NCBI RefSeq assembly: GCF_036199905.1
Contig: NZ_CP108109.1
Coordinates: forward strand, 7,897,475-7,961,474
Length of the DNA: 64,000 nucleotides
Source of the DNA: Streptomyces sp. NBC_00223
GTDB taxonomy: Bacteria > Actinomycetota > Actinomycetes > Streptomycetales > Streptomycetaceae
Direction of reading: 5' to 3'
A model generated the notes under the pieces. It was not told the origin of the DNA. It ran no database searches and saw nothing but the letters and a program-made list of their open reading frames with translations. The position numbers and the translations under genes were made by a program. Below, one piece after another: positions 1 through 8,372 of this stretch; position 1 is the first letter of the stretch; each line of letters begins with the position of its first letter.

Positions 1-191
1 GACTCCTGGAAGCGGAAGGTGAAGAACGGCCGGGCGGCCAGGTCGTAGCTGAGGTGCCCCTCGGGGGTGAAGGCCGCGTGCAGGACGTCGTGTTGCGGCG
101 CGTCGGCCTCCAGGGCGGCCCGCTGATCGGCGGTCAGCGCGCCGAGGTCGAAGGAGCCGCGGACGAGGACACGGAAGGCGCGTGTGGTCAT
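1..191 (-). CDS. DUF6204-like protein, N-terminal part (cut by window edge)
   Basis: Only the first ~63 residues are present; the gene runs off the left edge. It starts at the ATG read leftward from 191 with MTTRAFRVLVRGSFDLG, followed by a HDVLHAAFTPEGHLSYDL stretch. I recognise this pattern from small streptomycete proteins annotated as DUF6204 (recalled, not searched). Function is unknown. No signal peptide or membrane segment is visible in the part present. Confidence 0.6.
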   Translation of the reverse strand, partial: MTTRAFRVLVRGSFDLGALTADQRAALEADAPQHDVLHAAFTPEGHLSYDLAARPFFTFRFQE

Positions 192-310
192 CCGACGATC
201 GTAGGCAGCGGTGGCACGGGACCGCACCGGGATATCGGCCCCGGACCGCCGGCCGCGTGGGCGAACACACCGCCGTGCGGAAAGCCGTTCCGCCGCCGCG
301 GCTCGTGCGG

Positions 311-518
311 GCCGCGTGCCGATCTCCGGGACGGCGCCCCCGCCGTAGGGGGTGATCCGCGCCCGCAGCAGGCGGCTGAACGGCCGGCTGCCGACGGTCC
401 GGCGGGCGAACCCGGTACCGGCGTCGAGGGTTTGTGCCGCGTGCCGATCTCCGGGACGGCGCCCCCGCAGCAGGCGGCTGAACGGCCGGCTGCCGACGGT
501 CCGGCGGGCGAACCCGGG
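311..518. repeat. imperfect direct repeat in a 630-bp gene-free stretch
   Basis: Bases 311-415 and 436-518 share two blocks, a first of about 33 bases (from 311 and from 436) and a second of about 50 bases (from about 365 and from about 468). The first copy has about 20 extra bases between the blocks. The surrounding stretch 192-821 holds no convincing gene: open frames there lack start signals and family features. The repeat looks like a local tandem duplication of GC-rich spacer; I see no hairpin typical of a terminator. Confidence 0.75.
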
Positions 519-821
519 ACCGACGTCGGGCGGGCTTGGGCTCGGGCCCGGGTGTCGTACCCGGAGCGGGGCCGGTCATGGACGCGGTCCTCCTCGTTGG
601 CCGGTGCGGCGGGCGTCGGGAACCGGCCGGCGGCGTGGCGACCGGGCACGGTGGGGCGGCGGGGCGGCGCCGCGTTGCGGTGACCCGCCCCCAGGGCGGA
701 CCGCGCTCCGCCCGGCGGGTGGAATTCGGGCCCCGCGTGCATGATCACGCGAAACCTGGGCAGGCGGTCTGGGCTGTGGCCGGGTTCTCCGGCCGGGAAT
801 CGACGAGAAACGGTGTCCGTG

Positions 822-1640
822 ATGACCGAAGACCAGTCGGCGACCGGGGCGGCACGCACCCTGACCAGGGACGCGGCCCGGGGAGCGCCGTGCTGGGTGA
901 GCCTCACGGCCCGCGATCTGGAGTCGGCCGAGAAGTTCTACGGCTCGGTCTTCGGCTGGAACTTCCGCTCCACCACGCTCGGCGACAGCTTCGCCGTCGC
1001 GCTGAGCGAGGGCAGGCCCGTCGCGGGGATCAGCGCGGTGGCCACCGACATGCAGATCGCCGTCGCCTGGACCCCGTACTTCGCGGTGCCCCAGGCCGAC
1101 GAGGCCGCCGCCCGGATCAGGGAGCGCAGCGCCACCGTCGCCCTGGGACCCGTCGCCTTCGCCTCGGGCCGCGCGGTGGTGGCCGCCGACCGCGACGGGG
1201 CCGTGTTCGGGGTGTGGGACGGCCGGCTGCCCAGCGGCTGGGAGACCCTGCACGACCGGGGCCCGGTCGTACTGCGCCTGCGGACCAGGGACGCCTTCGA
1301 GGCGGCCATCTTCTACGGCGGCGTCCTGGAGTGGGCGGACGGCGACCCCGAGGGCTGCACGGTGTCGTACGAGAACGACGAGGTGGTGGTGCGCAGCCGG
1401 GAGAACGTGGTGGCGCGCCTCGGCTCCGGCGCGGTGGGGGCGGCGCCCAACCCGGTGGTGCGGCCGCACTGGAACGTGCAGTTCGCTGTCCCGCAGGCGC
1501 GGCGGTGCGTCGACGCCGCCCGGGCGGTGGGCGGCACGCTGGTGCACCACGGGACGACCTCGGCGGGAGCCCCGTACGCGGAGCTGCGCGACCCCGACGG
1601 CGGGCTGTTCACGGTGCTGGAGCGCTCGCCCGACGTGTAG
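822..1640 (+). CDS. VOC-superfamily (glyoxalase/bleomycin-resistance-like) protein, two domains
   Basis: 272 residues. The N-terminal half (CWVSLTARDLESAEKFYGSV, FGW) and the C-terminal half (WNVQFAVPQA, YAELRDPDGGLFTVLE) are two copies of the vicinal-oxygen-chelate fold, as in many actinomycete proteins of this length. Members bind metals or small molecules and act as dioxygenases, isomerases or resistance proteins; the substrate cannot be read here. The start is the ATG of MTEDQSATG at 822; the frame extends upstream to 741, but that leader is Arg/Gly-rich and unlike the family. It stands alone, co-directional with the YunG-like gene. Confidence 0.8.
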   Translation: MTEDQSATGAARTLTRDAARGAPCWVSLTARDLESAEKFYGSVFGWNFRSTTLGDSFAVALSEGRPVAGISAVATDMQIAVAWTPYFAVPQADEAAARIRERSATVALGPVAFASGRAVVAADRDGAVFGVWDGRLPSGWETLHDRGPVVLRLRTRDAFEAAIFYGGVLEWADGDPEGCTVSYENDEVVVRSRENVVARLGSGAVGAAPNPVVRPHWNVQFAVPQARRCVDAARAVGGTLVHHGTTSAGAPYAELRDPDGGLFTVLERSPDV

Positions 1641-1695
1641 CGCGGGGCGTCGGCGCCGGACCGGACTGTCAGTGGCCCGGTGCATGCTGGCGGAC

Positions 1696-2145
1696 ATGAC
1701 CACCTGGACTCTGACAGCCGTCGACCGGGCCCTGCGCGCGGGCTGGGCCGCCGACACCTGCTCGCCCGACGACGTGGCCCGCGCGCCCTGGCACCCGGAC
1801 AACCCCGCCTGGGGGCACTGCGACATCACCGCGCTGGTCGTGCACGACATATTCGGCGGCGACCTGGTCGTCGGCGAGGTCCACCACGCGGGCGCGCCGG
1901 TCGGCTTCCACTGGTGGAACCGGCTGGCCTCGGGCGTCGAACTCGACCTGACCCGGGAGCAGTTCCGGCTCGGCCAGAGCGTCGGGGCGGCTCGCGTGGT
2001 GCGGCGCCCGCCCGGCCCGCTGCCCCGGCGCTGGGCGGAGTACGAACTGCTGCGGGCCCGGGTCGCCGCCCGGCTCGGTCCGCTGCCCGAGCCGGGCGGA
2101 GGCGTGGGGGAGCGGACGGGCGGGGGGACGGACGGGCAGGGGTGA
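1696..2145 (+). CDS. YunG-like protein
   Basis: 149 residues from MTTWTLTAVDRALRAGW. The centre, with HCDITALVVHDIFGGDL and HWWNRLASGVELDLTREQF, matches the YunG family of small bacterial proteins of unknown function (Bacillus subtilis YunG is the namesake). The start at 1696 is chosen because homologous sequence begins there; an upstream in-frame start at 1672 would add eight residues. The C-terminal 15 residues are a Gly-rich tail. No operon partner is obvious. Confidence 0.7.
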   Translation: MTTWTLTAVDRALRAGWAADTCSPDDVARAPWHPDNPAWGHCDITALVVHDIFGGDLVVGEVHHAGAPVGFHWWNRLASGVELDLTREQFRLGQSVGAARVVRRPPGPLPRRWAEYELLRARVAARLGPLPEPGGGVGERTGGGTDGQG

Positions 2146-2192
2146 GCCGCCGGCCCCTCGGACCTGTGCCAGGGGCCCTGTTCAGGTCGCCC

Positions 2193-2221
2193 GTGTGTGT
2201 GCTTGTGTGTGCTCGTGTGCG
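2193..2221. repeat. GT-rich low-complexity tract upstream of the serine hydrolase
   Basis: An imperfect (GT)n run interrupted by C bases lies 50-75 bases before the serine hydrolase start. It can be translated in frame with that gene as a Cys/Val-rich leader (from 2195), but it is most simply untranslated spacer. Runs like this can vary in length by slippage. Confidence 0.6.
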
Positions 2222-2269
2222 GTCGGGCCGTCGCCCGGGTCCGCTGTCCCCGGCCGGAGGTGCCGTCTG

Positions 2270-3757
2270 ATGAGTGCCCGTCCACTGCCCGAGAGCACGC
2301 CCGCCGCCGAGGGCGTCGACGCCCGCGGCATCGACGCCTTCCTCGACGCGCTGGAGGCGGCGCCGGACATCGAGCCCCACAGTGTGATGATCGTGCGTCA
2401 CGGCCGGCTGATCGCCTCCGGCTGGTGGGCGCCCTACACCCCGGACCGCCTCCACCTGCTGTACTCGCTGAGCAAGAGCTTCACCTCCACCGCGGCCGGA
2501 TTCGCCGTCGCGGAGGGCCTGTTGGACCTGGACGCCCCGGTGGTCTCGTACTTCCCCGAGTTCGAGGCCGAGATCACCGATCCGGGCAGCCGGGCGATGC
2601 TCGTACGGCATGTCGCGTCGATGGCCAGCGGTCATCTCGCCGAGACCCACGACCGGGCGGTCGCCCTGGACCCCGAGGAGCCCGTCCGCGGCTTTCTGCT
2701 GCTGCCGCCGGACCGCGCCCCCGGCAGCGTCTTCGCGTACAACCAGCCCGCGACGTACTCCCTCGCGGCCATCGTGCAGCGGGTCACCGGGCAGACGCTG
2801 ACGGAGTATCTGCGGCCGCGGCTCTTCGATCCGCTGGGCATAGGCGAGACGGTCTGGGAGCAGTATCCGGCGGGCCGCGACCTGGGGTTCAGCGGGATGT
2901 ACGCCGCGACCGACGCCGTCGCCAAGCTCGGCCTGCTCCATCTGCGAGAGGGGGTCTGGGAGGGGCGGCGGCTGCTTTCGGCCGAGTGGGTGGCCGAGGC
3001 GACCCGCGCGCACATCTCGAACGTCAACAGCGCCGCGGGGGCGGCCGAGTCGGACGACTGGCAGCAGGGCTACGGGTTCCAGTTCTGGCGGTCCCGGCAC
3101 GGCTACCGCGGCGACGGCGCCTACGGACAGTTCTGCCTGGTGCTCCCCGAGCACGACGCGGTGGTCGCGATCACCGCGTCGGCCCAGGACATGAAGGCCG
3201 AACTCGACCTGGTCTGGGAGCACCTGCTGCCGGCCTTCACCGCCGGGCCGCCGGCCGCGCTCGGGGAAGGCGCCGAGAAGCGGGACGCGGCCCTGCGCGA
3301 ACGGACCGCCCGGCTGGAACTGCCGCCGCTGCAAGGCGGTCCGGTCCCGCCCGGTGCCCGCGACGCGTGGGCGGGCGCGCGGTTCGCCCCGGCGGGCGGC
3401 CGGTGCGAGGACCAGCCCGACCTCACCTCGGTCGCGCTGACGGCGGACGGCGGGGACTGGTTGCTGGAACTGGCCGCGGGCCCGTCCCCGCTGCGCGTAC
3501 CGTTCAGCGGTTCGGCGCGGGGATGGACGCTCGGCGGCGGCGACGACGGGGAGGACGGCGGCGGCGCGGCGCCCGTGGCGGTGAGCGGGGGCTGGACGGA
3601 CCCGGACACGCTCACGGTCAATGTCACCTTCCTGGAGACCCCGCACCGACTGGTCGTCACCTGCGCGCTCGCCGCGCGGACCTTCACCGCGTCCCACTGG
3701 CCCGGCGTGCCGCTCTTCGACGGCTCGCTGAGCGGGCTGCGCGCGCCGCGTCCGTAG
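2270..3757 (+). CDS. serine hydrolase, beta-lactamase class C / DD-peptidase fold
   Basis: 495 residues from the ATG at 2270. The nucleophile motif SxxK is S66-L-S-K69 in YSLSKSFTS. The second motif is Y157-N-Q in FAYNQPATYS, with Gln where many members have Asn. The conserved GDGAYGQFCLVLPEHD block lies downstream. A ~150-residue C-terminal domain without recognisable motifs follows residue ~345. Members hydrolyse esters, amides or peptides; the substrate is unknown. No signal peptide is evident, so it is probably cytoplasmic. The frame is open upstream to 2195 but the leader is low-complexity. Confidence 0.85.
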   Translation: MSARPLPESTPAAEGVDARGIDAFLDALEAAPDIEPHSVMIVRHGRLIASGWWAPYTPDRLHLLYSLSKSFTSTAAGFAVAEGLLDLDAPVVSYFPEFEAEITDPGSRAMLVRHVASMASGHLAETHDRAVALDPEEPVRGFLLLPPDRAPGSVFAYNQPATYSLAAIVQRVTGQTLTEYLRPRLFDPLGIGETVWEQYPAGRDLGFSGMYAATDAVAKLGLLHLREGVWEGRRLLSAEWVAEATRAHISNVNSAAGAAESDDWQQGYGFQFWRSRHGYRGDGAYGQFCLVLPEHDAVVAITASAQDMKAELDLVWEHLLPAFTAGPPAALGEGAEKRDAALRERTARLELPPLQGGPVPPGARDAWAGARFAPAGGRCEDQPDLTSVALTADGGDWLLELAAGPSPLRVPFSGSARGWTLGGGDDGEDGGGAAPVAVSGGWTDPDTLTVNVTFLETPHRLVVTCALAARTFTASHWPGVPLFDGSLSGLRAPRP

Positions 3758-3809
3758 CGGGAGAACGGCTGTGTTCTGGCTTGTTCGAGTCTGTGCGGAC
3801 GGGGGTGCC

Positions 3810-3838
3810 TGGACGGTCGGGCGGTGGCGTCCTAGCGT
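3810..3838 (+). promoter_or_regulatory. candidate sigma-70-type promoter for the P450 gene
   Basis: TGGACG (3810-3815) is followed by a 17-base spacer and TAGCGT (3833-3838), 57 bases before the P450 start. The -10 box fits the streptomycete HrdB-type pattern TAnnnT; the -35 box is weaker. This is a pattern match only. Confidence 0.35.
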
Positions 3839-3894
3839 CGGTGCGGCCTGATCGTCCGGGCCTGCTCGCGCGCACGAAAGCCGAGGACGCACCC

Positions 3895-5124
3895 GTGACC
3901 CCTGTTCCACCGCCGCCCGACATCCTCTCGCCGCAGTTCGAGGCCGACCCGTATCCGGCGTACGCGATTTTGCGCGAGCACTATCCGCTCCACTACGACC
4001 GCGGTACGCAGAGCTGGCTGATATCGCGCTACGAGGACGTGGAACGGGCCTTCCGCGACCCGGTGTTCACGTCCGACAACTACGACTGGCAGCTGGAGCC
4101 CGTGCACGGCGGCCGGACGATCGTGCAGATGAGCGGGCGTGAGCACGCGGTGCGGCGGGCGCTGGTGGCGCCCGCCTTCCGCGGGCGGGAGCTGCGGGAG
4201 AAGTTCCTGCCGGTGATCGAGCGCAACGCCCGTGAGCTGATCGACGGCTTCCGCGGCGCGTCGCGGGCGGATCTGGTGGACCAGTTCGCGACACGTTTCC
4301 CGATCAATGTGATCGTCGACATGCTGGGTCTCGACCGGGCCGATCACGACCGCTTCCACGGCTGGTACAGCAAGGTGGTGGGATTCCTGGCCAATCTCTC
4401 CCGCGACCCCGAGGTCGCCGCCGCCGGGCTGCGCGCGAGCGAGGAACTGGCGGAATATCTGCTGCCGATCATCCGCGAGCGGCGTGCGGCGCCGGGCGAG
4501 GATCTGCTGTCCTCGCTGTGCACCGCCGAGATCGACGGCACCTCGATGACCGACCAGGACATCAAGTCGTTCGTCAGCCTGCTGCTGTCCGCGGGCGGGG
4601 AGACGACGGACAAGGCGATCACCGTCATGTTCCGCAATCTGCTGGCCAACCCCGAGCAGATGGCGGCGGTACGGGCGGACCGCACCCTGGTGGCGGCGGC
4701 GTTCGCGGAGTCGCTGCGGTTCAGCCCGCCGTTGCAGATGATCATGCGGCAGCCCGCCGAGGACGTCGAACTGAGCGGCGGCACCGTGCCCGCGGGCGCG
4801 ACGGTCACCTGTCTGATCGGCGCGGCCAACCGTGACGAACGGCGCTACGCCCGGCCCGGGGAGTTCGATGTCTTCCGTAAGGACCTGACGACGGCCAACG
4901 CGTTCAGCGCCGCCGCCGACCACCTCGCCTTCGCGCTGGGACGGCACTTCTGCGTCGGCGCGCTGCTGGCCAAGACCGAGGTCGAGGTCGGCGCGAACCA
5001 ACTGCTGGACGCCTTCGGCCGGATGGACTTCGCGGACGGTACGGCGCCGGCGGAGTCGGGGGTCTTCGTCCGGGGCCCGCAGCGGTTCCCGGTGGATCTG
5101 ACGCCCGCGACGGGCCCCGCGTAA
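3895..5124 (+). CDS. cytochrome P450
   Basis: 409 residues from a GTG start, the usual length for bacterial class I P450s. Seen: I-helix AGGETTDK, the ExxR pair in ESLRF, and the haem loop FALGRHFCVGALLA with the axial Cys. It would use a ferredoxin and ferredoxin reductase, neither of which is nearby. It lies 2.3 kb left of the biosynthetic operon and on the opposite strand, next to a hydrolase; a role in tailoring the cluster product is possible but unproven. No membrane anchor is present. Confidence 0.92.
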   Translation: MTPVPPPPDILSPQFEADPYPAYAILREHYPLHYDRGTQSWLISRYEDVERAFRDPVFTSDNYDWQLEPVHGGRTIVQMSGREHAVRRALVAPAFRGRELREKFLPVIERNARELIDGFRGASRADLVDQFATRFPINVIVDMLGLDRADHDRFHGWYSKVVGFLANLSRDPEVAAAGLRASEELAEYLLPIIRERRAAPGEDLLSSLCTAEIDGTSMTDQDIKSFVSLLLSAGGETTDKAITVMFRNLLANPEQMAAVRADRTLVAAAFAESLRFSPPLQMIMRQPAEDVELSGGTVPAGATVTCLIGAANRDERRYARPGEFDVFRKDLTTANAFSAAADHLAFALGRHFCVGALLAKTEVEVGANQLLDAFGRMDFADGTAPAESGVFVRGPQRFPVDLTPATGPA

Positions 5125-5197
5125 CGGGAGTGCGGCCCGGCGTGCGGACACCGGGCCGCACCCGGGCCGGTCGGCGGGCGCGGAGGCCGTCGTACGG

Positions 5198-6136
5198 TCA
5201 GGACAGCCCGAAGCGTTCCCGCAGGAAGCGCGCCGCGTGAAGGTTGGCGGTCCGGGCCGCGTCGACCGCGCCGGCCATGGCGAAGAACCCGTGCGCCATG
5301 CCGGGGTACCGGCTGAGTTCCACCGGGACCCCTTCCTCGGTGAGCCGTCGGGCGTACTCCTCCCCCTGGTCGCGCAGCGGATCGTACTCGGCGGTGATGA
5401 CCAGGGCCGGCGGCAGCCCGCTCAGGTCCTTGGCCCGCAGCGGCGAGGCCAGCGGGTCCGCGGCGTCCTCGGGGTCGGCCAGGTAGTGGCGCGCGTACCA
5501 GGCCACCGAGTGGTGGTTGAACAGCCAGGGATCGTCGTTGTCGCGCATCGACCCGTCGTCGGCCCGCTGGTCGGTGTTGGGGTACACCAGGAGCTGGCCG
5601 GCCAGGGCGATGTCGCCGTCCGCGCGGGCCAGCAGGGTCACCGCGGCCGCGAGGTTGCCGCCGGCGCTGTCGCCGCCGACCGCCAGCCGGTCCGGATCGG
5701 CGCCGAGTTCACCGGCGTGCGCGGCGACCCACCGCAGGGCCGCGTGGCAGTCGTCCACCGCCGCCGGGAACGGGTGCTCGGGCGCGAGCCGGTACCCGAC
5801 GGTGACGACCAGGCAGCCGACCTCCTCGGCCAGGACGCGGCAGAGGGCGTCGGAGGTCTCGATGCTGCCGAGGGCCCACCCGCCGCCGAAGAAGTAGAGC
5901 AGCGCGGGCAGCGGCCGCTCGCCGCTCGGCCGGTAGATCCGCACGGGCAGGTCGCCGCCGGGGCCGGGCAGTTGCCGGTCGGTGACCTCGTGCAGGGGTC
6001 GCGGGGCGCCGCCGGACGCCTGGATCGAGGCCAGATCGGCGGCGCGGGCCTCCTCCAGCGAGAGCGCGTAGAGAGGCGCCTCACCGCTGCGGGCGCGCTG
6101 GTCCCGCAGGGCCTGGAGCTGGGGGTCGAGGGGCAT
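5198..6136 (-). CDS. alpha/beta hydrolase, hormone-sensitive-lipase-like, with altered oxyanion motif
   Basis: 312 residues from the ATG at 6136, preceded by GGAGG. The nucleophile elbow is GDSAGGN (S157), with D252 in AEYDPLRD and H282 in GMAHGFF completing the triad. The family's HGGG oxyanion motif reads F83-GGG here (YFFGGGW), losing the His. Members hydrolyse short-chain esters. It is separated from the phosphopantetheinyl transferase by 86 bases, so it may be a last, separately transcribed gene of the cluster or an unrelated neighbour. Confidence 0.88.
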   Translation of the reverse strand: MPLDPQLQALRDQRARSGEAPLYALSLEEARAADLASIQASGGAPRPLHEVTDRQLPGPGGDLPVRIYRPSGERPLPALLYFFGGGWALGSIETSDALCRVLAEEVGCLVVTVGYRLAPEHPFPAAVDDCHAALRWVAAHAGELGADPDRLAVGGDSAGGNLAAAVTLLARADGDIALAGQLLVYPNTDQRADDGSMRDNDDPWLFNHHSVAWYARHYLADPEDAADPLASPLRAKDLSGLPPALVITAEYDPLRDQGEEYARRLTEEGVPVELSRYPGMAHGFFAMAGAVDAARTANLHAARFLRERFGLS

Positions 6137-6222
6137 GCCGTTCCTCCGCGTACGTAAAAGAAGACAAGTCGTCAAAGTGCCCGGCGCTTAATGCCCTTAA
6201 GGCTGCTCGCGCTGTTCGCGTG

Positions 6223-7047
6223 TCAGCCCGTCGGGTCGCCGGAGGCCGGGCCGGGCCAGGTCCATCGGTGCCAGGTCACCAGGTAGCCCGCCGGGCCGGC
6301 CAGGGCGACGGCCGCCCGGTAGCCGCGCGGCGCGGCGATGTCCGTGATGCGGTATCCGCGGGCCCAGGTGTCCTCGCTGTGGAGACCCGCCGCCCGCCCG
6401 CCGGCTCCCTCCCCGTCGCCCGGCGCGCCCACGTGGCCCACCGGCCCGCCGAGTCCGCCCACCCGTCCGTCGAGGTCGTGCACCGGAATCCGCAGCCCCT
6501 GCGTCAGCCGCCCGCCGTGCGCCTTGACCAGGGCCTCCTTGCGGGCCCACAGCCGGGCGAACCGCTCGGCCCTGCGCTCGGCGTCCGGCACCGCGCGGAC
6601 CAGCCGGGCCTCCTCCGGCGGGAAGTAGCGCCGCGCCATCGCGGCCGCGTCCACCCTCGGCAGCACCTGCTGGACGTCCACGCCCACCGGACGCGACGCC
6701 GTGACCGCGACCATCGCGACCTCGCCGGAATGGGAGAGGTTGACCTGCGTCCCGCACCACCGGCCGGCCAGCTCCGGCTTGCCGTGCGGCCCGTGCGTCC
6801 AGCGGATGTCCGCGGCCGGCGCCCCGAGCCGCCCGGCGACGATGTGCCGCACGGCGCCATGGGCGACCACGAACCGGCGCCGGTCGTCGGCCGACCGGTA
6901 GGCGTCGGCCCGCCGCCGTTCCGCGGCGTCGAGCACGGCGAGCAGGTCCGCGAGCACCGGCTCCGAGCGCTGGTCGGGCACCAGCCACACCTGGACGGTG
7001 TCCCCGGGGCCGTCCCCCGCGTCGGCGGCCGGGGGCAGGCCGTTCAC
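6223..7047 (-). CDS. 4'-phosphopantetheinyl transferase, Sfp type
   Basis: 274 residues. Transfers phosphopantetheine from CoA to the Ser of carrier proteins. The two family motifs are present: GVDV with D124, and WARKEALVK with E171 and K175, which bind Mg and CoA. The GTG start overlaps the aminotransferase stop (GTGA), placing it last in the long leftward operon. The likely substrates are the four discrete carrier proteins of this cluster. The C-terminal ~60 residues are Gly-rich and poorly conserved. Confidence 0.9.
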   Translation of the reverse strand: MNGLPPAADAGDGPGDTVQVWLVPDQRSEPVLADLLAVLDAAERRRADAYRSADDRRRFVVAHGAVRHIVAGRLGAPAADIRWTHGPHGKPELAGRWCGTQVNLSHSGEVAMVAVTASRPVGVDVQQVLPRVDAAAMARRYFPPEEARLVRAVPDAERRAERFARLWARKEALVKAHGGRLTQGLRIPVHDLDGRVGGLGGPVGHVGAPGDGEGAGGRAAGLHSEDTWARGYRITDIAAPRGYRAAVALAGPAGYLVTWHRWTWPGPASGDPTG

Positions 7048-8372
7048 CGCGCCACCGCCGGGTCGGCCCGGTCCGCGACCAGTGCGGCCAGCCGCCGTAC
7101 GCCCTCCTCGATCCGCTCGGGTTCCAGGGCGCTGCACGACAGCCGGATCGAGCGGCGGCCCCCGCCGGCGGACCGTTCGCCGTAGAAGAAGCTCATCGGG
7201 GTCCACAGCACCCCGTAGTCGAGCCCGGAGGTCTCCAGCAGGCTCTCGTCGGCGGTCAGCGGGACATCGACCACCGCGAAGAAACCGCCGTCGGGCGCGT
7301 TCCAGCGGACCCGCGGGTCGGCGCCGAACGACCGCTCCAGCGCGGCCAGCAGCGTGCGCATGTTGTCGCGGTAGAACGCGGTCTTCGCCTTGCCCGCCGC
7401 CCGCGGGCTGCAACCCGACTCGACCAGGAAGCCGCCGATCACCGCCTGCGCCAACGGAGAGGTGTTCACCGTGATCAGGCTCTTGACCGACGACAGCTCG
7501 TCCGCGAGCAGCGTGCGCCGCCCCGCCGCGTCGACCACCGTCTGGTCCGCGACGAGGAAGCCCACCCGGGCGCCGGGGAAGCAGGACTTGGCGAACGAGC
7601 CGAGGTAGACCACCCGCTGCCCGGTGTCCAGCGCCTTGAGGGTCGGCCGGGGTTCGTCGTCGAGCCCGAACAGGCCGTACGGATCGTCCTCCAGGATCAG
7701 CAGGTCCGCCTCCGCCGCCACGTCGAGCAGCCGGCGCCGGGCCGGTACCGGCATCGAGGCCCCGGACGGGTTGGCGAAGTTCGGCACCAGATACAGGGCG
7801 CGCGGCCGTCGGCCGCTCGCCCGGACCTCGGCCGCCACCGTCAGCACCGTCTCCGGGTCGAGCCCGTCGGCCGACTCGGGCACCGGCACGACCTCGACGC
7901 CGAGCACCCGGGCCGCCCCGGTGAGCCCGACGTAGCAGGGCTCGACGGCCAGCACCACGTCACCGGGCCCGGCGCACAGCCCGCGCAGCGCGACGACCAT
8001 GGCCTCCTGGCAGCCGGTGGTGACCATCACCGCCTGCTCGGGCACCTCGACACCCTCGTCCACCAGGAGCATCCGGGCGATCAGCGCGCCGAGATAGCCG
8101 TTGGTCCGGCCGTACTGGAGCAGCTGCCGCTGCCGCTGCTCGTGGCTGAGGCCCAGCTCCTCCAGATGGGCCAGATAGGTCCGCAGATACCGGTCCACGT
8201 CGTCGGTCGTGTGGAAGCCGTCGTACGGCCGTCCCGCCGCGAGCGAGATGGCGTCCGGGAACCGGGCGGCGACCTCGTTGAGGAAGTTCATCGACGCCGA
8301 CTCCGGGTCGGACACCGACCCGTGCAGCTCCTCGCGTACCAGCTCCACCGCCATCGTCCGCTCCACTGTCAT
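7044..8372 (-). CDS. hpgT: 4-hydroxyphenylglycine aminotransferase (HpgT-like)
   Basis: 442 residues, fold-type I PLP aminotransferase. The PLP Lys is K262 in LGSFAKSCFPG; LVPNFANPSG and EDDPYGLFG are the other cofactor segments. In glycopeptide and nocardicin pathways HpgT converts 4-hydroxyphenylglyoxylate to L-4-hydroxyphenylglycine, often with tyrosine as amino donor. The assignment rests on the aminotransferase family plus direct coupling to the 4-hydroxymandelate oxidase gene (ATGA overlap at 8369-8372) and the presence of a 4-hydroxymandelate synthase in the same operon. The start is the ATG of MTVERTMAVE. Confidence 0.85.
   Translation of the reverse strand: MTVERTMAVELVREELHGSVSDPESASMNFLNEVAARFPDAISLAAGRPYDGFHTTDDVDRYLRTYLAHLEELGLSHEQRQRQLLQYGRTNGYLGALIARMLLVDEGVEVPEQAVMVTTGCQEAMVVALRGLCAGPGDVVLAVEPCYVGLTGAARVLGVEVVPVPESADGLDPETVLTVAAEVRASGRRPRALYLVPNFANPSGASMPVPARRRLLDVAAEADLLILEDDPYGLFGLDDEPRPTLKALDTGQRVVYLGSFAKSCFPGARVGFLVADQTVVDAAGRRTLLADELSSVKSLITVNTSPLAQAVIGGFLVESGCSPRAAGKAKTAFYRDNMRTLLAALERSFGADPRVRWNAPDGGFFAVVDVPLTADESLLETSGLDYGVLWTPMSFFYGERSAGGGRRSIRLSCSALEPERIEEGVRRLAALVADRADPAVAR

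Noticed and set aside
188..907. Long leftward open frame overlapping the VOC gene start
   Set aside because: Arg/Pro/Ala-rich antisense reading of GC-rich spacer and of the repeat block; no start signal and no family features.
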